From NCBI RefSeq assembly GCF_014648495.1, contig NZ_BMRF01000025.1:45547-109546 (forward strand): a stretch of 64,000 bases of DNA. The letters run 5' to 3'. The notes beneath the pieces were generated by a model. The model did not search any database. It was given only the letters and a program-made list of their open reading frames with translations, and had not been told where the DNA came from. Shown one piece after another: positions 1-8,306 of this stretch. This DNA is from Actinomadura cremea. Lineage in GTDB: Bacteria > Actinomycetota > Actinomycetes > Streptosporangiales > Streptosporangiaceae. The stretch's first letter is position 1. Every line of letters begins with the position of its first letter. The translations under genes and the position numbers were made by a program.

Positions 1-435
1 GTCTCCCGGCCGATCGACGTGCGGGCGTTCCTGGGCGGGGCCCCGGACCGCGGGCCCGAGGAGGCGGTGACCGTCCCCGTGGTCGGCCACATCGCCGCCG
101 GCACCCCCATCACGGCCGAAGAGCACGTCGACGACACCCTGGCGCTGCCCCGGGAGCTCACCGGACGCGGCACCGTGTTCGGCCTGCGCGTGCGCGGTGA
201 CTCGATGGTCGACGCCGCGATCTGCGACGGCGACATCGTCGTGGTCCGGCAGCAGCCCGAGGCCCATTCGGGGCAGATCGTCGCCGCGATGCTCGACGGC
301 GAGGCCACCGTCAAGGTGTACCGGCGCCGCGACGGCCGCGTCCTCCTCGAACCGCGCAACCCCGCCTACGACGTCATCGACGGAGACGCCGCCGTCGTCC
401 TGGGCGTCGTCGTGTCGGTGCTGCGCAGCATCTGA
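1..435 (+). CDS. lexA: LexA SOS repressor, C-terminal part
   Basis: The reading frame is open from the first base, so the N-terminal winged-helix DNA-binding domain lies outside the window. What remains is the S24 latent peptidase domain. It shows the Ala-Gly self-cleavage site in HIAAGTP, the catalytic serine in RGDSMVD and the catalytic lysine in EATVKVY, in the usual order and spacing, and it ends with VVSVLRSI. LexA represses SOS genes and cleaves itself when stimulated by RecA filaments. The family match is strong. The neighbouring gene on the minus strand ends one base away, so the two are convergent with no spacer. Confidence 0.93.
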   Translation, partial: VSRPIDVRAFLGGAPDRGPEEAVTVPVVGHIAAGTPITAEEHVDDTLALPRELTGRGTVFGLRVRGDSMVDAAICDGDIVVVRQQPEAHSGQIVAAMLDGEATVKVYRRRDGRVLLEPRNPAYDVIDGDAAVVLGVVVSVLRSI

Positions 436-436
436 T

Positions 437-1180
437 CTACCCGGCCGTCGGCGCCGGCCGGTCACCGCGCGCGGCGCACGCCTCCACGAAGCCGCCGAAC
501 AGCCGCAGGCGGTCCGCTTCCGGCCCGTCGTCGTCCTCCGGGTGCCACTGGACGCCGATCAGCCAGCGATCGGGATCCTCGAACCCCTCGACGATGCCGT
601 CCCGGGCCGCCGCGGCGAGGACGAGCCCGGAGCCGAGCGCGTCCACGGCCTGGTGGTGGCCGGAGCGGACGACCAGGCCGTCGGCGCCCATGATGCCGTT
701 CAGGCGGGTACCGGGCACGAGCCGGATCTTCTCGTCGAGGAACATCGGCCGCCCCTCGCCGCCGCGGTGCAGGGCGAAGTCCTCGATGTCGGGGATGATC
801 GTTCCGCCCCGGTGGACGTTGAGCAGCTGGGCGCCGCGGCAGATCCCGAGGATCGGGCGACCGGCCTCCTCGGCCGCCGCGATCCCCCGGAGGGCGTCGC
901 GATCGGCGCGCGCGTCCACACCGTAGGAGTTCGGGACGTCGGTCGGGGACGAGCCGTAGCAGCCGCCGTCGATGTCGCCGCCGCCGAGCAGCAGCAGTCC
1001 GTCGAACCGGGCCGTCACGGCCGGATCGGGCAGCGGAGTCGAGGTGTCCAGCAACTCGTACGACGCCCCGAGCCGCACCAGCGTCCCCAGCGTGACCCGG
1101 GTGAAGCGGCGGACCAGTCGCGCGACCTGCTCGTCCAGGTCGGGGAAGTTGAGGGACACCAGTACCGCGACGTGCGCCAC
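437..1180 (-). CDS. Gamma-glutamyl-GABA hydrolase-like class I amidotransferase (first PuuD paralogue)
   Basis: Class I glutamine-amidotransferase fold, peptidase C26 family, which hydrolyses gamma-glutamyl amides such as gamma-glutamyl-GABA. The nucleophile elbow ILGICRGAQ puts the cysteine at about residue 114, and the His-Glu pair is in GVQWHPEDD near the C-terminus. I chose the GTG at 1180 because GGAGG sits 5 nt upstream. A GTG at 1240, overlapping the aldehyde dehydrogenase stop as GTGA, is in frame and would add 20 residues, but it has no visible ribosome-binding site. It is the last gene of the amine operon. A second paralogue lies two genes upstream. The exact amide cleaved is not known. 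Confidence 0.85.
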   Translation of the reverse strand: MAHVAVLVSLNFPDLDEQVARLVRRFTRVTLGTLVRLGASYELLDTSTPLPDPAVTARFDGLLLLGGGDIDGGCYGSSPTDVPNSYGVDARADRDALRGIAAAEEAGRPILGICRGAQLLNVHRGGTIIPDIEDFALHRGGEGRPMFLDEKIRLVPGTRLNGIMGADGLVVRSGHHQAVDALGSGLVLAAAARDGIVEGFEDPDRWLIGVQWHPEDDDGPEADRLRLFGGFVEACAARGDRPAPTAG

Positions 1181-1236
1181 CGGGTCCTCCGGCGGGGGTT
1201 GGGTCGGCGTCACCTCCTCGATGCGGACGACCGGTG

Positions 1237-2733
1237 TCACAGCTTGATCCAGGTGCTCTTGAGGTGCGCGTACTTGTCGAGCGCGTGGAGGGACTTGTCG
1301 CGGCCGAAGCCCGACTGGCCGTAGCCGCCGAAGGGCACCGTGATGTCGCTGTCGTCGTAGCAGTTCACCCACACGGTGCCGGCGCGCAGGCGCCGGGAGA
1401 CGCGGTGGGCGGTGGACAGGTCGGTGGTCCACACCGCGGCGGCGAGCCCGTAGGCGGTGCCGTTGGCGATCCGCACCGCCTCGTCCACCGAGTCGAACTC
1501 GATGACCGACAGCACCGGGCCGAAGATCTCCTCCTGCGCGATCCGCATGTGCGGGTCGACCCGGTCGAACACGGTCGGTTCGACGTAGTAGCCGCCGGTC
1601 TCGGCCAGGACCCTGTTGCCGCCGAGGACGGCGCGGGCGCCCTCCTCGCGGCCGGCGTCGATGTAGCCGAGCACCCGCTCCAGGTGCGCGGACTCCACGA
1701 GCGCGCCGATGTCGACGCCCGGGTCGAGGGGGTCGCCGACCCGCTTGCGGCGGGAGGCGTCCAGCACCTTCCCGAGCAGCTCGTCCTTGATCGATCGGTG
1801 GACCAGCAGCCGGGAGCCGCCGGTGCAGACCTCGCCCTGGTTGAAGAAGATCCCGGTCGCGACCGCCTCGGCGACCCGGTCGAGGCCGGGGGCGTCGGGC
1901 AGGACGATCTGGGGCGACTTGCCGCCGAGCTCCAGGGAGACCTGCTTGATGTTCGACTCGGCGGCGTACCGCAGGAAGCGGCGGCCGACCGCCCCGGAGC
2001 CGGTGAACGCGACGGCGTCGACGTCCATGTGCAGGCCGAGGGCGCGGCCGGCGGTCGGCCCGAAGCCCGGGACGACGTTGAGGACGCCCGCGGGAAGGCC
2101 GGCCTCGGCCGCCAGTTCGGCCAGCCGCAGCGCCGTCAGCGGGGACTGCTCGGCCGGCTTCACGACGACCGAGTTGCCGACCGCCAGGGCCGGGGCGACC
2201 TTCCAGATCGCCATCATCAGCGGGAAGTTCCAGGGCACCACCGCGGCGACGACGCCCAGCGGCTCGCGGGTGATCGTCGCCAGCACGTCCTCGGCCGTCG
2301 GCGCGACCTCGTCGTAGGTCTTGTCGATCGCCTCCGCGTAGAAGTCCAGGGTCTGGACGGTGACGCGGAGGTCGACGGCGAGCGCGTCGGTGAACGGCTT
2401 GCCCATGTCGACCGCCTCGATGAGCGCCAGCTCCTCGGCGTGCTCCTCGACCAGCCGGGCCAGGCGCTGGAGCACCGCGCGGCGTTCGCGCGGTGACCGG
2501 CGCGCCCAGCGGCCGTCCTGGAAGGCGGCGCGGGCGGCGGCCACCGCCCGGTCGACGTCGGTCTCGTCCCCTTCGGCCACCCGCGCGATCACCGTGCCGT
2601 CGCGCGGCGAGACGCGGTCGAAGGTCGCCCCGCTCGCGGCGTCGACGAACGCTCCGTCGATGAACAGCCGGGTCGGCGGGGTCAGTGCGGCGGCGCGCTT
2701 CTCGAGCGCGCCCCGGTCGGGCTTCGCGGTCAT
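1237..2733 (-). CDS. NAD(P)-dependent aldehyde dehydrogenase (PuuC-like)
   Basis: A 498-residue aldehyde dehydrogenase, the normal length for the family. Visible motifs are PWNFPLMM (cofactor site), FTGSGAVG, the general base Glu268 in SLELGGKSP, the catalytic Cys303 in NQGEVCTGG, and EEIFGPVLSV. The best family analogy is gamma-glutamyl-gamma-aminobutyraldehyde dehydrogenase or another omega-aminoaldehyde dehydrogenase, because it lies between two PuuD-type hydrolases and downstream of a glutamine-synthetase-like ligase. The ATG is supported by a GAGAAGGGA ribosome-binding site. It overlaps the upstream PuuD paralogue by 4 bp (ATGA), so translation is probably coupled. Substrate is inferred from context only. 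Confidence 0.92.
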   Translation of the reverse strand: MTAKPDRGALEKRAAALTPPTRLFIDGAFVDAASGATFDRVSPRDGTVIARVAEGDETDVDRAVAAARAAFQDGRWARRSPRERRAVLQRLARLVEEHAEELALIEAVDMGKPFTDALAVDLRVTVQTLDFYAEAIDKTYDEVAPTAEDVLATITREPLGVVAAVVPWNFPLMMAIWKVAPALAVGNSVVVKPAEQSPLTALRLAELAAEAGLPAGVLNVVPGFGPTAGRALGLHMDVDAVAFTGSGAVGRRFLRYAAESNIKQVSLELGGKSPQIVLPDAPGLDRVAEAVATGIFFNQGEVCTGGSRLLVHRSIKDELLGKVLDASRRKRVGDPLDPGVDIGALVESAHLERVLGYIDAGREEGARAVLGGNRVLAETGGYYVEPTVFDRVDPHMRIAQEEIFGPVLSVIEFDSVDEAVRIANGTAYGLAAAVWTTDLSTAHRVSRRLRAGTVWVNCYDDSDITVPFGGYGQSGFGRDKSLHALDKYAHLKSTWIKL

Positions 2734-3440
2734 CGGTCGTCCCTTCTCTTGCGGGCGCGCTCCACCAGGTCGGCGAAGAGGGCCGCGTCCGAGGCGGAGG
2801 TGGCGTGGAGGTCCTCGGGGTGCCACTGGACGGCGAGGACGTCGGCGCGGCGGTGCTCGACGGCCTCGACGACGCCGTCCGCCGCCGTCGCGGTCACCAC
2901 GAGGTCCAGGGCGAGGACGTCGATCGCCTGGTGGTGGTAGGACGACACCGGCACCCGTTCGGAGCCGACGACGCCGTGCAGGTGGGAGCCGTGCACGATG
3001 TGCACGTCGTGCAGGCCGTTGTAGTGGCCGACGGTGGTCTCCCGCAGGTGCTGATCGAGCGTGCCGCCGAGGGCGACGTTCAGGACCTGCATGCCCCGGC
3101 AGATCGCCAGCGTCGGGAGCCGCGCGGCCGTCACGGCGTGGACCGTCGCGAGGTCGAGGTCGTCCTGGAAATCGACCACCTCGACCGTCTCCGGCCGCGG
3201 CGGCCGTCCATAGCGCTCCGGTCCCAGGTCGGCGCCGCCCGGCATCAGGACGCCGTCGAACCGCTCCAGCCGCTTCGCGAGGCCGCGCGCCGGATCGGCC
3301 GCCGGGCCGTGCAGCACGACCGGCTCGCCGCCCGCGGCGTACACCGCCTCGCAGATGGCCTCGGCGGCGAGCGTCGCGCTGAAACGCAGGATCGGCACGG
3401 ACTCGGCGCGGCGGCCGATGACCGCCACCAGCGGGCGCAC
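2730..3440 (-). CDS. Gamma-glutamyl-GABA hydrolase-like class I amidotransferase (second PuuD paralogue)
   Basis: A 236-residue class I amidotransferase-type hydrolase with the nucleophile Cys114 in LAICRGMQV, a HHQAIDV segment, and the His-Glu pair in AVQWHPEDL. The GTG start directly follows the TGA of the upstream gene and has GGAGG 5 nt before it. The ATGA overlap downstream couples it to the aldehyde dehydrogenase. It differs clearly from the other PuuD paralogue at 437-1180, so the two look like old paralogues rather than a recent duplication. They may cleave different gamma-glutamyl intermediates of one pathway. That division of labour is inference. Confidence 0.86.
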   Translation of the reverse strand: MRPLVAVIGRRAESVPILRFSATLAAEAICEAVYAAGGEPVVLHGPAADPARGLAKRLERFDGVLMPGGADLGPERYGRPPRPETVEVVDFQDDLDLATVHAVTAARLPTLAICRGMQVLNVALGGTLDQHLRETTVGHYNGLHDVHIVHGSHLHGVVGSERVPVSSYHHQAIDVLALDLVVTATAADGVVEAVEHRRADVLAVQWHPEDLHATSASDAALFADLVERARKRRDDR

Positions 3441-4157
3441 TCAGACCTCCTCGAAGGGGTAGTCCAGGGTGGGCAGCCATGCGTCCCACACCGCGCGGTG
3501 GCGCCCGTCGGTGATCACTCGGGTGAGGGCGCCGTCCAGGTCCGCGCGCAGCCCGGGACGGTCCTTGGCCACCCCGATGCCCCAGCGGTTGCCCGTGCGC
3601 ACGGTGAACGCGATCTCGAACCGCTCGTCGCTCTCCCCGAGCGGCACGAACACGACGTCGTCGTCGACCACCGCGTCCACGGCCCCGGTCTCCAGCGCGG
3701 CGAGCATGTCGCCGTACACGTCGGCGGAGCCGTCGGAGCCGAATCCGACCAGGACGGCACCGGCGAACGTCTCGGCCAGCGCCATGTTCGTGCTGCCGTC
3801 GATGGCGGCCACCCGCAGCCCGGCCAGGTCCGCGGCCGAGGCGACGCCCGAGCCGCGGCGGACGAGCACGCTCTCGTGGAAGATCGCGTACGGCCGGGTG
3901 AAGTCGACCTCGGCCTGGCGTGCCGGGGTGATGCCCTGCCCGCACAGCACCGCGTCCGCGCCGTGCGCCCGGACGGCCGGGATCATCTCGGCCCACGGCA
4001 CGCGGATCCACTCGACCGGGCGGTCGAGTTCGGCCCCCAGCAGTCCGGCCACCGCGGGCTCGAAGCCGACACGGCCGTGCTCGGCGGACCACGGCGAGAA
4101 CAGCGGGGGCGCCTCGGCGTCCAGGCAGGCCAGCCGCAGCGGCGTTCCGGCGCTCAC
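3441..4157 (-). CDS. Family-3 solute-binding-domain protein without a signal peptide
   Basis: A 238-residue periplasmic-binding-protein fold of the amino-acid type (SBP family 3), recognisable by VDFTRPYAIFHESVLVRR, DLAGLRVAAIDGST and a mid-protein segment running GNRWGIGVAKD. It begins directly with the first beta strand (TPLRLACLDAEAPPL). There is no hydrophobic signal segment and no lipobox, which is unusual because these proteins normally act outside the membrane. The GTG start overlaps the stop of the glutamine-synthetase-like gene as GTGA, and no start further upstream is plausible without running through that gene. No permease or ATPase gene of an ABC importer is nearby. It may be a cytosolic ligand-binding or carrier protein for an amine or a gamma-glutamyl intermediate. 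Confidence 0.8.
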   Translation of the reverse strand: MSAGTPLRLACLDAEAPPLFSPWSAEHGRVGFEPAVAGLLGAELDRPVEWIRVPWAEMIPAVRAHGADAVLCGQGITPARQAEVDFTRPYAIFHESVLVRRGSGVASAADLAGLRVAAIDGSTNMALAETFAGAVLVGFGSDGSADVYGDMLAALETGAVDAVVDDDVVFVPLGESDERFEIAFTVRTGNRWGIGVAKDRPGLRADLDGALTRVITDGRHRAVWDAWLPTLDYPFEEV

Positions 4158-5539
4158 GGGGCGTCGTCCCAGTAGGTCGAGCGCTCCCAGTCGGTCACGT
4201 GGCCGCAGAACCGGGCCCACTCGTCGGCGTGGTAGTCGATCAGGAGGGCGGAGAGCTCCTCGCCGAGCGCGGAGGTGATGACGGTGTCCCGGCGGAACGC
4301 GGTGACCGCCTCGCCCAGCGTCATCGGCAGTTCGGGGAAGCGGGCGTCCTGCGCGCCCTCGTACGACGAGCCCTGGTCGGGCTCCCCGGGGTCGACGGCG
4401 TTCCGCAGGCCGTCCTCGCAGGCCGCGATCATGACGGCGTGGGAGAGGTAGGGGTTCACCGCGGCGTCCGGCAGCTTGTACTCCAGCCGCCCGTTCGCCG
4501 GGAGCCGGACGGTGCAGGTCTTGTTGTCCAGGCCCCAGTTGATCTTCGAGGGCGCGAACTGCCCCGCGTCCCAGTAGCGCTTGTAGGAGTTGACCGTCGA
4601 GCCGTTGACCAGCATCGCGCCGGCCGAGTGGAGGAGAAGGCCGCCGAGCGCGTGCCGGCCGTCCTGGGACAGGTGCAGCTCGGTGACGCCGGGATCCTCC
4701 AGCACGTTCACGCCGTCGCGCCAGAGGCTGAAGTTGTGGTGGCAGCCGTTGCCCATCATCCCCGTGGCCGGCTTGGGCATGAAGCTGGCCTCGATGCCGA
4801 GCTCGCGGGCGACCTGCTTGCAGATCTGGCGGTAGGTGATGAGCCGGTCCGCGGTCAGGTCGGCGTGGTCGTACATGAAGTTGAGCTCGATCTGGAACTC
4901 GTCCTCGTAGTCGCCCTCGATCATGTCGAGGCCGAGCGCCTCTGCGTAGCCGATCACCTTCTTGATGATCGGCCGGTTCCGCTCGAGATGCTCGATGTGG
5001 TAGGCCGGGCTCGATTCCGGCCGGAACCGGGCCTCGAGCCCGTCCCCCTTCCACGTCATCTCCGGTTCGCAGCCCGTGCGCATCTCCAGGCCGGTGCGCA
5101 GGGTGAACTCGCGGTGGACGCGCCCGAGGACGCCGCGGGCGTCGCAGGCGAACGGCGCGCCCGCGCCCTCACCGAGATGGTCGGGCTCGTAGAGCCGGCA
5201 GAAGACCCGGGCGAAGGAGGGATCCCAGGGCAGCACCGCGAAGGTCTCCAGGTCCGGGAGCGCGGTGTACTCGGCGGCGTTCACGCCGCCGCCGAGCAGC
5301 AGCCCCTCCCGGGTGGTCTGCAGGTTCGCGACCGCGGTGCGGTGCTGCTGCACGCCCCTGATCGCGGCCCGCTCGAGGTGGCGGGCCGGCATCACCTTGC
5401 CGACGACGCGGCCGGTGATGGACACGGACTGGTAGTAGACGTACTCGACGCCGTGCTCCGTGATGGTCGCGAGGGCGCCGGCGAGGTGCGGGCCGGACGC
5501 GTTCTCCTGGCGGTGGAGATCGAGAGCGCTCGTGGTCAC
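4154..5539 (-). CDS. Glutamine-synthetase-family gamma-glutamyl-amine ligase (GlnA3/GlnA4/PuuA-like)
   Basis: A 461-residue GS-family enzyme. The core motifs are present: GCEPEM (metal ligand Glu), NGCHHNFSLW (ATP/metal-binding His), KINWGLDNKT and RLEYKLPDA followed by NPYL. The RLEYK motif departs from the RIExR of true ammonium-assimilating GS, and the Tyr adenylylation loop of GlnA is not evident. Members like this join glutamate to amines (putrescine, ethanolamine and similar) using ATP. The GTG start lies 31 bp downstream of the ferredoxin reductase gene. It follows P450, ferredoxin and reductase genes, an order I recall from mycobacterial morpholine/pyrrolidine mono-oxygenase loci. The amine substrate is unknown. 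Confidence 0.9.
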   Translation of the reverse strand: MTTSALDLHRQENASGPHLAGALATITEHGVEYVYYQSVSITGRVVGKVMPARHLERAAIRGVQQHRTAVANLQTTREGLLLGGGVNAAEYTALPDLETFAVLPWDPSFARVFCRLYEPDHLGEGAGAPFACDARGVLGRVHREFTLRTGLEMRTGCEPEMTWKGDGLEARFRPESSPAYHIEHLERNRPIIKKVIGYAEALGLDMIEGDYEDEFQIELNFMYDHADLTADRLITYRQICKQVARELGIEASFMPKPATGMMGNGCHHNFSLWRDGVNVLEDPGVTELHLSQDGRHALGGLLLHSAGAMLVNGSTVNSYKRYWDAGQFAPSKINWGLDNKTCTVRLPANGRLEYKLPDAAVNPYLSHAVMIAACEDGLRNAVDPGEPDQGSSYEGAQDARFPELPMTLGEAVTAFRRDTVITSALGEELSALLIDYHADEWARFCGHVTDWERSTYWDDAP

Positions 5540-5570
5540 AGGTGTGCCTCTGTCTGGTCGGTGGACCGCG

Positions 5571-6797
5571 TCAGGCGGTCGGGGCGAGGGCGGCGAGCTC
5601 GGTGCGGAGGTCGCGCTGCCGGGCGGGGCCGAGGTTGACGGCGAGGGCGCCGACCAGGCGCCCGTTCCGGTGGTAGGTGGCGAGCACGCCGTCGGGCAGG
5701 CGGTTCGGGTCGCCTTCCTCGACGCGGACCTCGTCGGCCAGGGCCGGCGAGCCGAGGCTCTGGAGGCGAAGGCCGAGCTGGTCGCTCCAGAACGACGGGA
5801 GCGGGGCGAACGGCGTCGTGTCGGGCGGCTCGTCCGCGAGCAGCGCGACCAGCGTGACCGCGGCGCGCCTGGCGGTGTCGGCGGGCATGGCCCAGTGCTC
5901 CACCCGCCTGGGGACGTCGTCGAAGAGCGGGTTCGGGAAGCGGGCGACGTCACCGGCGGCGACCGCGCGCGGTGCCCCGGCGATCGCGAGCCGGTTGTCG
6001 GTCAGGACGCCGTCGTCCAGGGGAAGCCCGTTGCCCGCCAGCCACTCGGTGTTGCAGGCCGAGCCGACCGCCTCCACGACGACGTCGGCCGGCAGGACCT
6101 CGCCGCCGTCGAGGACGACACCGGCGACCCGGTCGTCCCCGGCGAAGGCGGTGACGCCGGCCCCGAGCACGAACCGGACGCCCGCCGCCTCGTGGTGGCG
6201 TTGCACGGCCGCGGCGAGCTGATCGCCGATCACTCGCGCCAGCGGCGGTCCCGCCGGCTCGACGACGGTGACCGTGTGGCCGAGGGTGCGCAGCGTCGCC
6301 GCGGCCTCGCAACCGACGAAGCCGGCGCCGATCACCACGACCCCGGCGGGACCGCGCCGCAGGGCCGTGCGCAGCCCGTGGCAGTCCTCCACGGTGCGGA
6401 GCACGTGGCGTCCCGCCGCGGGACCGGGGGCGGCGAGCCGGCGCGGGCGCAGGCCGGTCGCCGCCACCAGCCCGTCGTACTCGGCACGGTGGCCGGACAC
6501 GGTGGTGAGCGTCCCGGCCGCCGGGTCGGCCGAGGCGACGGCGTCGCCCAGCCGGAACTCGACGTCCGCGGTGCCGGGGCGGCGCCGCAAGGACAGCCGC
6601 TCGGCGAGTCCGGACGGCTCGGTGGCGTCGAGTCCCGCGAGCGCCTCCTTGGACAGGGGCGGTCGGTTGTACGGCGGGTGCGGCTCGGCGCCGAACACCG
6701 TGATCGGGCCGTCGTGGCCGGCGGCGCGGAGCCGCTCGGCGGCCCGGAGGCCGGCGAGCGAGGCGCCGACGACGGCGACCCGCGGCTGGGCCGGCAT
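5571..6797 (-). CDS. NAD(P)H:ferredoxin oxidoreductase, FAD-dependent, for the P450 chain
   Basis: A 408-residue pyridine-nucleotide-disulphide-type flavoprotein. It has an N-terminal FAD dinucleotide fold (VAVVGASLAGLRAAERL), the segment PPYNRPPLSKE typical of ferredoxin and rubredoxin reductases, an internal NAD(P) fold (GVVVIGAGFVGCEAAATL) at about residues 145-160, and a second FAD contact (AVAAGDVARFPN). The C-terminal reductase domain is intact. It should pass electrons from NAD(P)H to the ferredoxin encoded just before it. The start codon overlaps the ferredoxin stop by one base (TGATG), which implies coupled synthesis. Confidence 0.92.
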   Translation of the reverse strand: MPAQPRVAVVGASLAGLRAAERLRAAGHDGPITVFGAEPHPPYNRPPLSKEALAGLDATEPSGLAERLSLRRRPGTADVEFRLGDAVASADPAAGTLTTVSGHRAEYDGLVAATGLRPRRLAAPGPAAGRHVLRTVEDCHGLRTALRRGPAGVVVIGAGFVGCEAAATLRTLGHTVTVVEPAGPPLARVIGDQLAAAVQRHHEAAGVRFVLGAGVTAFAGDDRVAGVVLDGGEVLPADVVVEAVGSACNTEWLAGNGLPLDDGVLTDNRLAIAGAPRAVAAGDVARFPNPLFDDVPRRVEHWAMPADTARRAAVTLVALLADEPPDTTPFAPLPSFWSDQLGLRLQSLGSPALADEVRVEEGDPNRLPDGVLATYHRNGRLVGALAVNLGPARQRDLRTELAALAPTA

Positions 6798-6985
6798 CAG
6801 TCCTCGATCAGGATCGCCTGCACGGGGCAGACATCGGCGGCCTCCTCGACGTGCTCCCGCATCGCCTCGCCGGGCGTGCCGTCGTACTCGAGCCGACCCT
6901 CGTCGTCGATCCGGAAGACCTCGGGGGCGGCGATGGCGCACTGGCCGTGGTCCTGGCACAGAGAGAGGTCGACATTCACCTTCAT
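6797..6985 (-). CDS. 3Fe-4S-type ferredoxin partner of the P450
   Basis: A 62-residue ferredoxin with the arrangement CQDHGQC followed by a single distal CP (VCPVQAI). In the first motif the usual second cysteine position is replaced within DHG, as in the 3Fe-4S ferredoxins that serve bacterial cytochromes P450. The protein is acidic and begins MKVNVDLSLC. It lies between the P450 gene (39-nt gap) and its reductase (1-nt overlap), which fits a three-component mono-oxygenase. Assignment is firm from motif and context. Confidence 0.93.
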   Translation of the reverse strand: MKVNVDLSLCQDHGQCAIAAPEVFRIDDEGRLEYDGTPGEAMREHVEEAADVCPVQAILIED

Positions 6986-7024
6986 GGGAACTCCTCGTGG
7001 GGGGCTTCGGGGGCGGTCGTGCGG

Positions 7025-8227
7025 TCAGGAGGCGGGGGTGAAACCGATCGGCAGCCGCACGGGACCGGTGTTCCCGGAGTCGGGCAGCCACGTCGCACCG
7101 GGCAGGAGGCGGATGTCGCGCATCCGGCGGGCCAGCAGCGGCAGCGCCTCGCTCATGTCGGAGCGGGCGACGAAGTGGCCCAGGCAGTGGTGCGCGCCGC
7201 CGCCGAAGCCGAAGTGGGGCTTGCGGTCGGCGGTGATGTCGATCCCCTGGGGGAACACCCTGGGGTCGGTGCCGGCGGACTCGCTGTAGAGGTGCACCGT
7301 CGTCCCGGCGGCCAGGTCGAGACCCTCGAACGTGAAGTCCTCGAGCACCTCGCGCGTCACCCAGCGGACGGTCGGGTTCACCCGCATGACCTCCTCGACG
7401 GCCCTGCCGCCGAGTTCGGGGCGCTCGGCCAGCAGCTCCCACTGGTCGAGGTGGCCGCTGAAGGTCTGCATGGCGAGCCCGAGCTGGTTGCGGGTGGTGT
7501 CGAAGCCGCCGAAGATCAACAGCACCATGCCGTCGCGCAGCTCGGTGTCGCCGAGTCGTCCGTCGCCGGCGCGGGACGCCTCGACCAGCGCGGTGACGAA
7601 GTCCTCGCGCGGATCGGCGCGGCGGTCCGCGATCAGGGCGTCGCAGTAGTCGTAGAGCCGGGCGAGCGCGGTCTCGATCTTCGGCAGGTCCCGGCGGAGC
7701 GTGACGCCCATCGCGAGCCCGATGGTGGCCGACTCGCGGGCGATGACCGGCCACTCCTCCTCGGGGAGGCCGAGCATGATCGCGATCACCCGGGCGGCGT
7801 ACGGCTCCGCGAACTCCGCGACGAACTCGCACTCGTCGGGCCTGGCGAAGCCGTCGACCAGTTCGGTGGCGAGCGCCTGGAACCGCGGCACGAGTCCGCC
7901 GATCAGCTTGCGCGAGAACGCCGGGTTCATCAGCCGCCGCAGCCGGTGGTGCTCCGCGCCCTCCTTGTTCAGGATCCAGCTCGCCCACCACTGCGCGAAG
8001 GGCCCCTCGGTGACCCCGTTGTGGGCCGGCCACGCGACGCTGCCCTGGCGAAGCCTGGGGTGCTTGAGGAGTCGGCTCACCTCGTCATAGCGCAGGACCG
8101 CGATCCCGTACGGCGTGGTGGCGTACCAACCGCGCTCGCGGGCGGCGTGGACCTCCGCCGAGGTGATCGAGAAGGACGGGTCGGCCGCGTCCAGGACGGG
8201 AGGCGAACCGGGGGCGAGGGGCGGCAT
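7025..8227 (-). CDS. Cytochrome P450 mono-oxygenase
   Basis: A 400-residue soluble bacterial P450. The I-helix motif is FGGFDTTRNQ (oxygen activation), the K-helix ExxR is EEVMRVNPTVRW, and the heme-ligand loop is FGFGGGAHHCLGH with the proximal Cys348. It is the first gene of the eight-gene minus-strand operon and has a sigma70-like promoter 40-70 bp upstream. With the adjacent ferredoxin and reductase it makes a complete electron-transfer system. The context of amine permease, gamma-glutamyl ligase and aminoaldehyde dehydrogenase suggests that it hydroxylates or N-dealkylates an amine, possibly a cyclic secondary amine. This substrate is inference. Confidence 0.95.
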   Translation of the reverse strand: MPPLAPGSPPVLDAADPSFSITSAEVHAARERGWYATTPYGIAVLRYDEVSRLLKHPRLRQGSVAWPAHNGVTEGPFAQWWASWILNKEGAEHHRLRRLMNPAFSRKLIGGLVPRFQALATELVDGFARPDECEFVAEFAEPYAARVIAIMLGLPEEEWPVIARESATIGLAMGVTLRRDLPKIETALARLYDYCDALIADRRADPREDFVTALVEASRAGDGRLGDTELRDGMVLLIFGGFDTTRNQLGLAMQTFSGHLDQWELLAERPELGGRAVEEVMRVNPTVRWVTREVLEDFTFEGLDLAAGTTVHLYSESAGTDPRVFPQGIDITADRKPHFGFGGGAHHCLGHFVARSDMSEALPLLARRMRDIRLLPGATWLPDSGNTGPVRLPIGFTPAS

Positions 8228-8266
8228 GGGCGACCTCCAGAGAACTTCGGCCAGCGGCGTGACCCA

Positions 8267-8296
8267 ATACTCTGGAGATAGAGTTTAAATTGTCAA
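8267..8296 (-). promoter_or_regulatory. Probable promoter of the P450 operon with a possible operator
   Basis: Reading the minus strand, a perfect TTGACA (8291-8296) is followed after 18 nt by GAGTAT (8267-8272), about 40 nt before the P450 ATG. Between the two hexamers lies an inverted repeat, ACTCT-6 nt-AGAGT. That is a common place for a repressor operator, and the GntR gene at 9053-9793 is the obvious candidate regulator. The hexamers are seen directly. Operator function is inference. Confidence 0.5.
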
Positions 8297-8306
8297 GACG
8301 TTCGCC

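Noticed and set aside
1180-1240. GTG at 1240 as the start of the first PuuD-like gene
   Set aside because: It gives the usual GTGA overlap but has no Shine-Dalgarno sequence, while the GTG at 1180 has GGAGG at 5 nt and matches the family N-terminus better. It remains possible.
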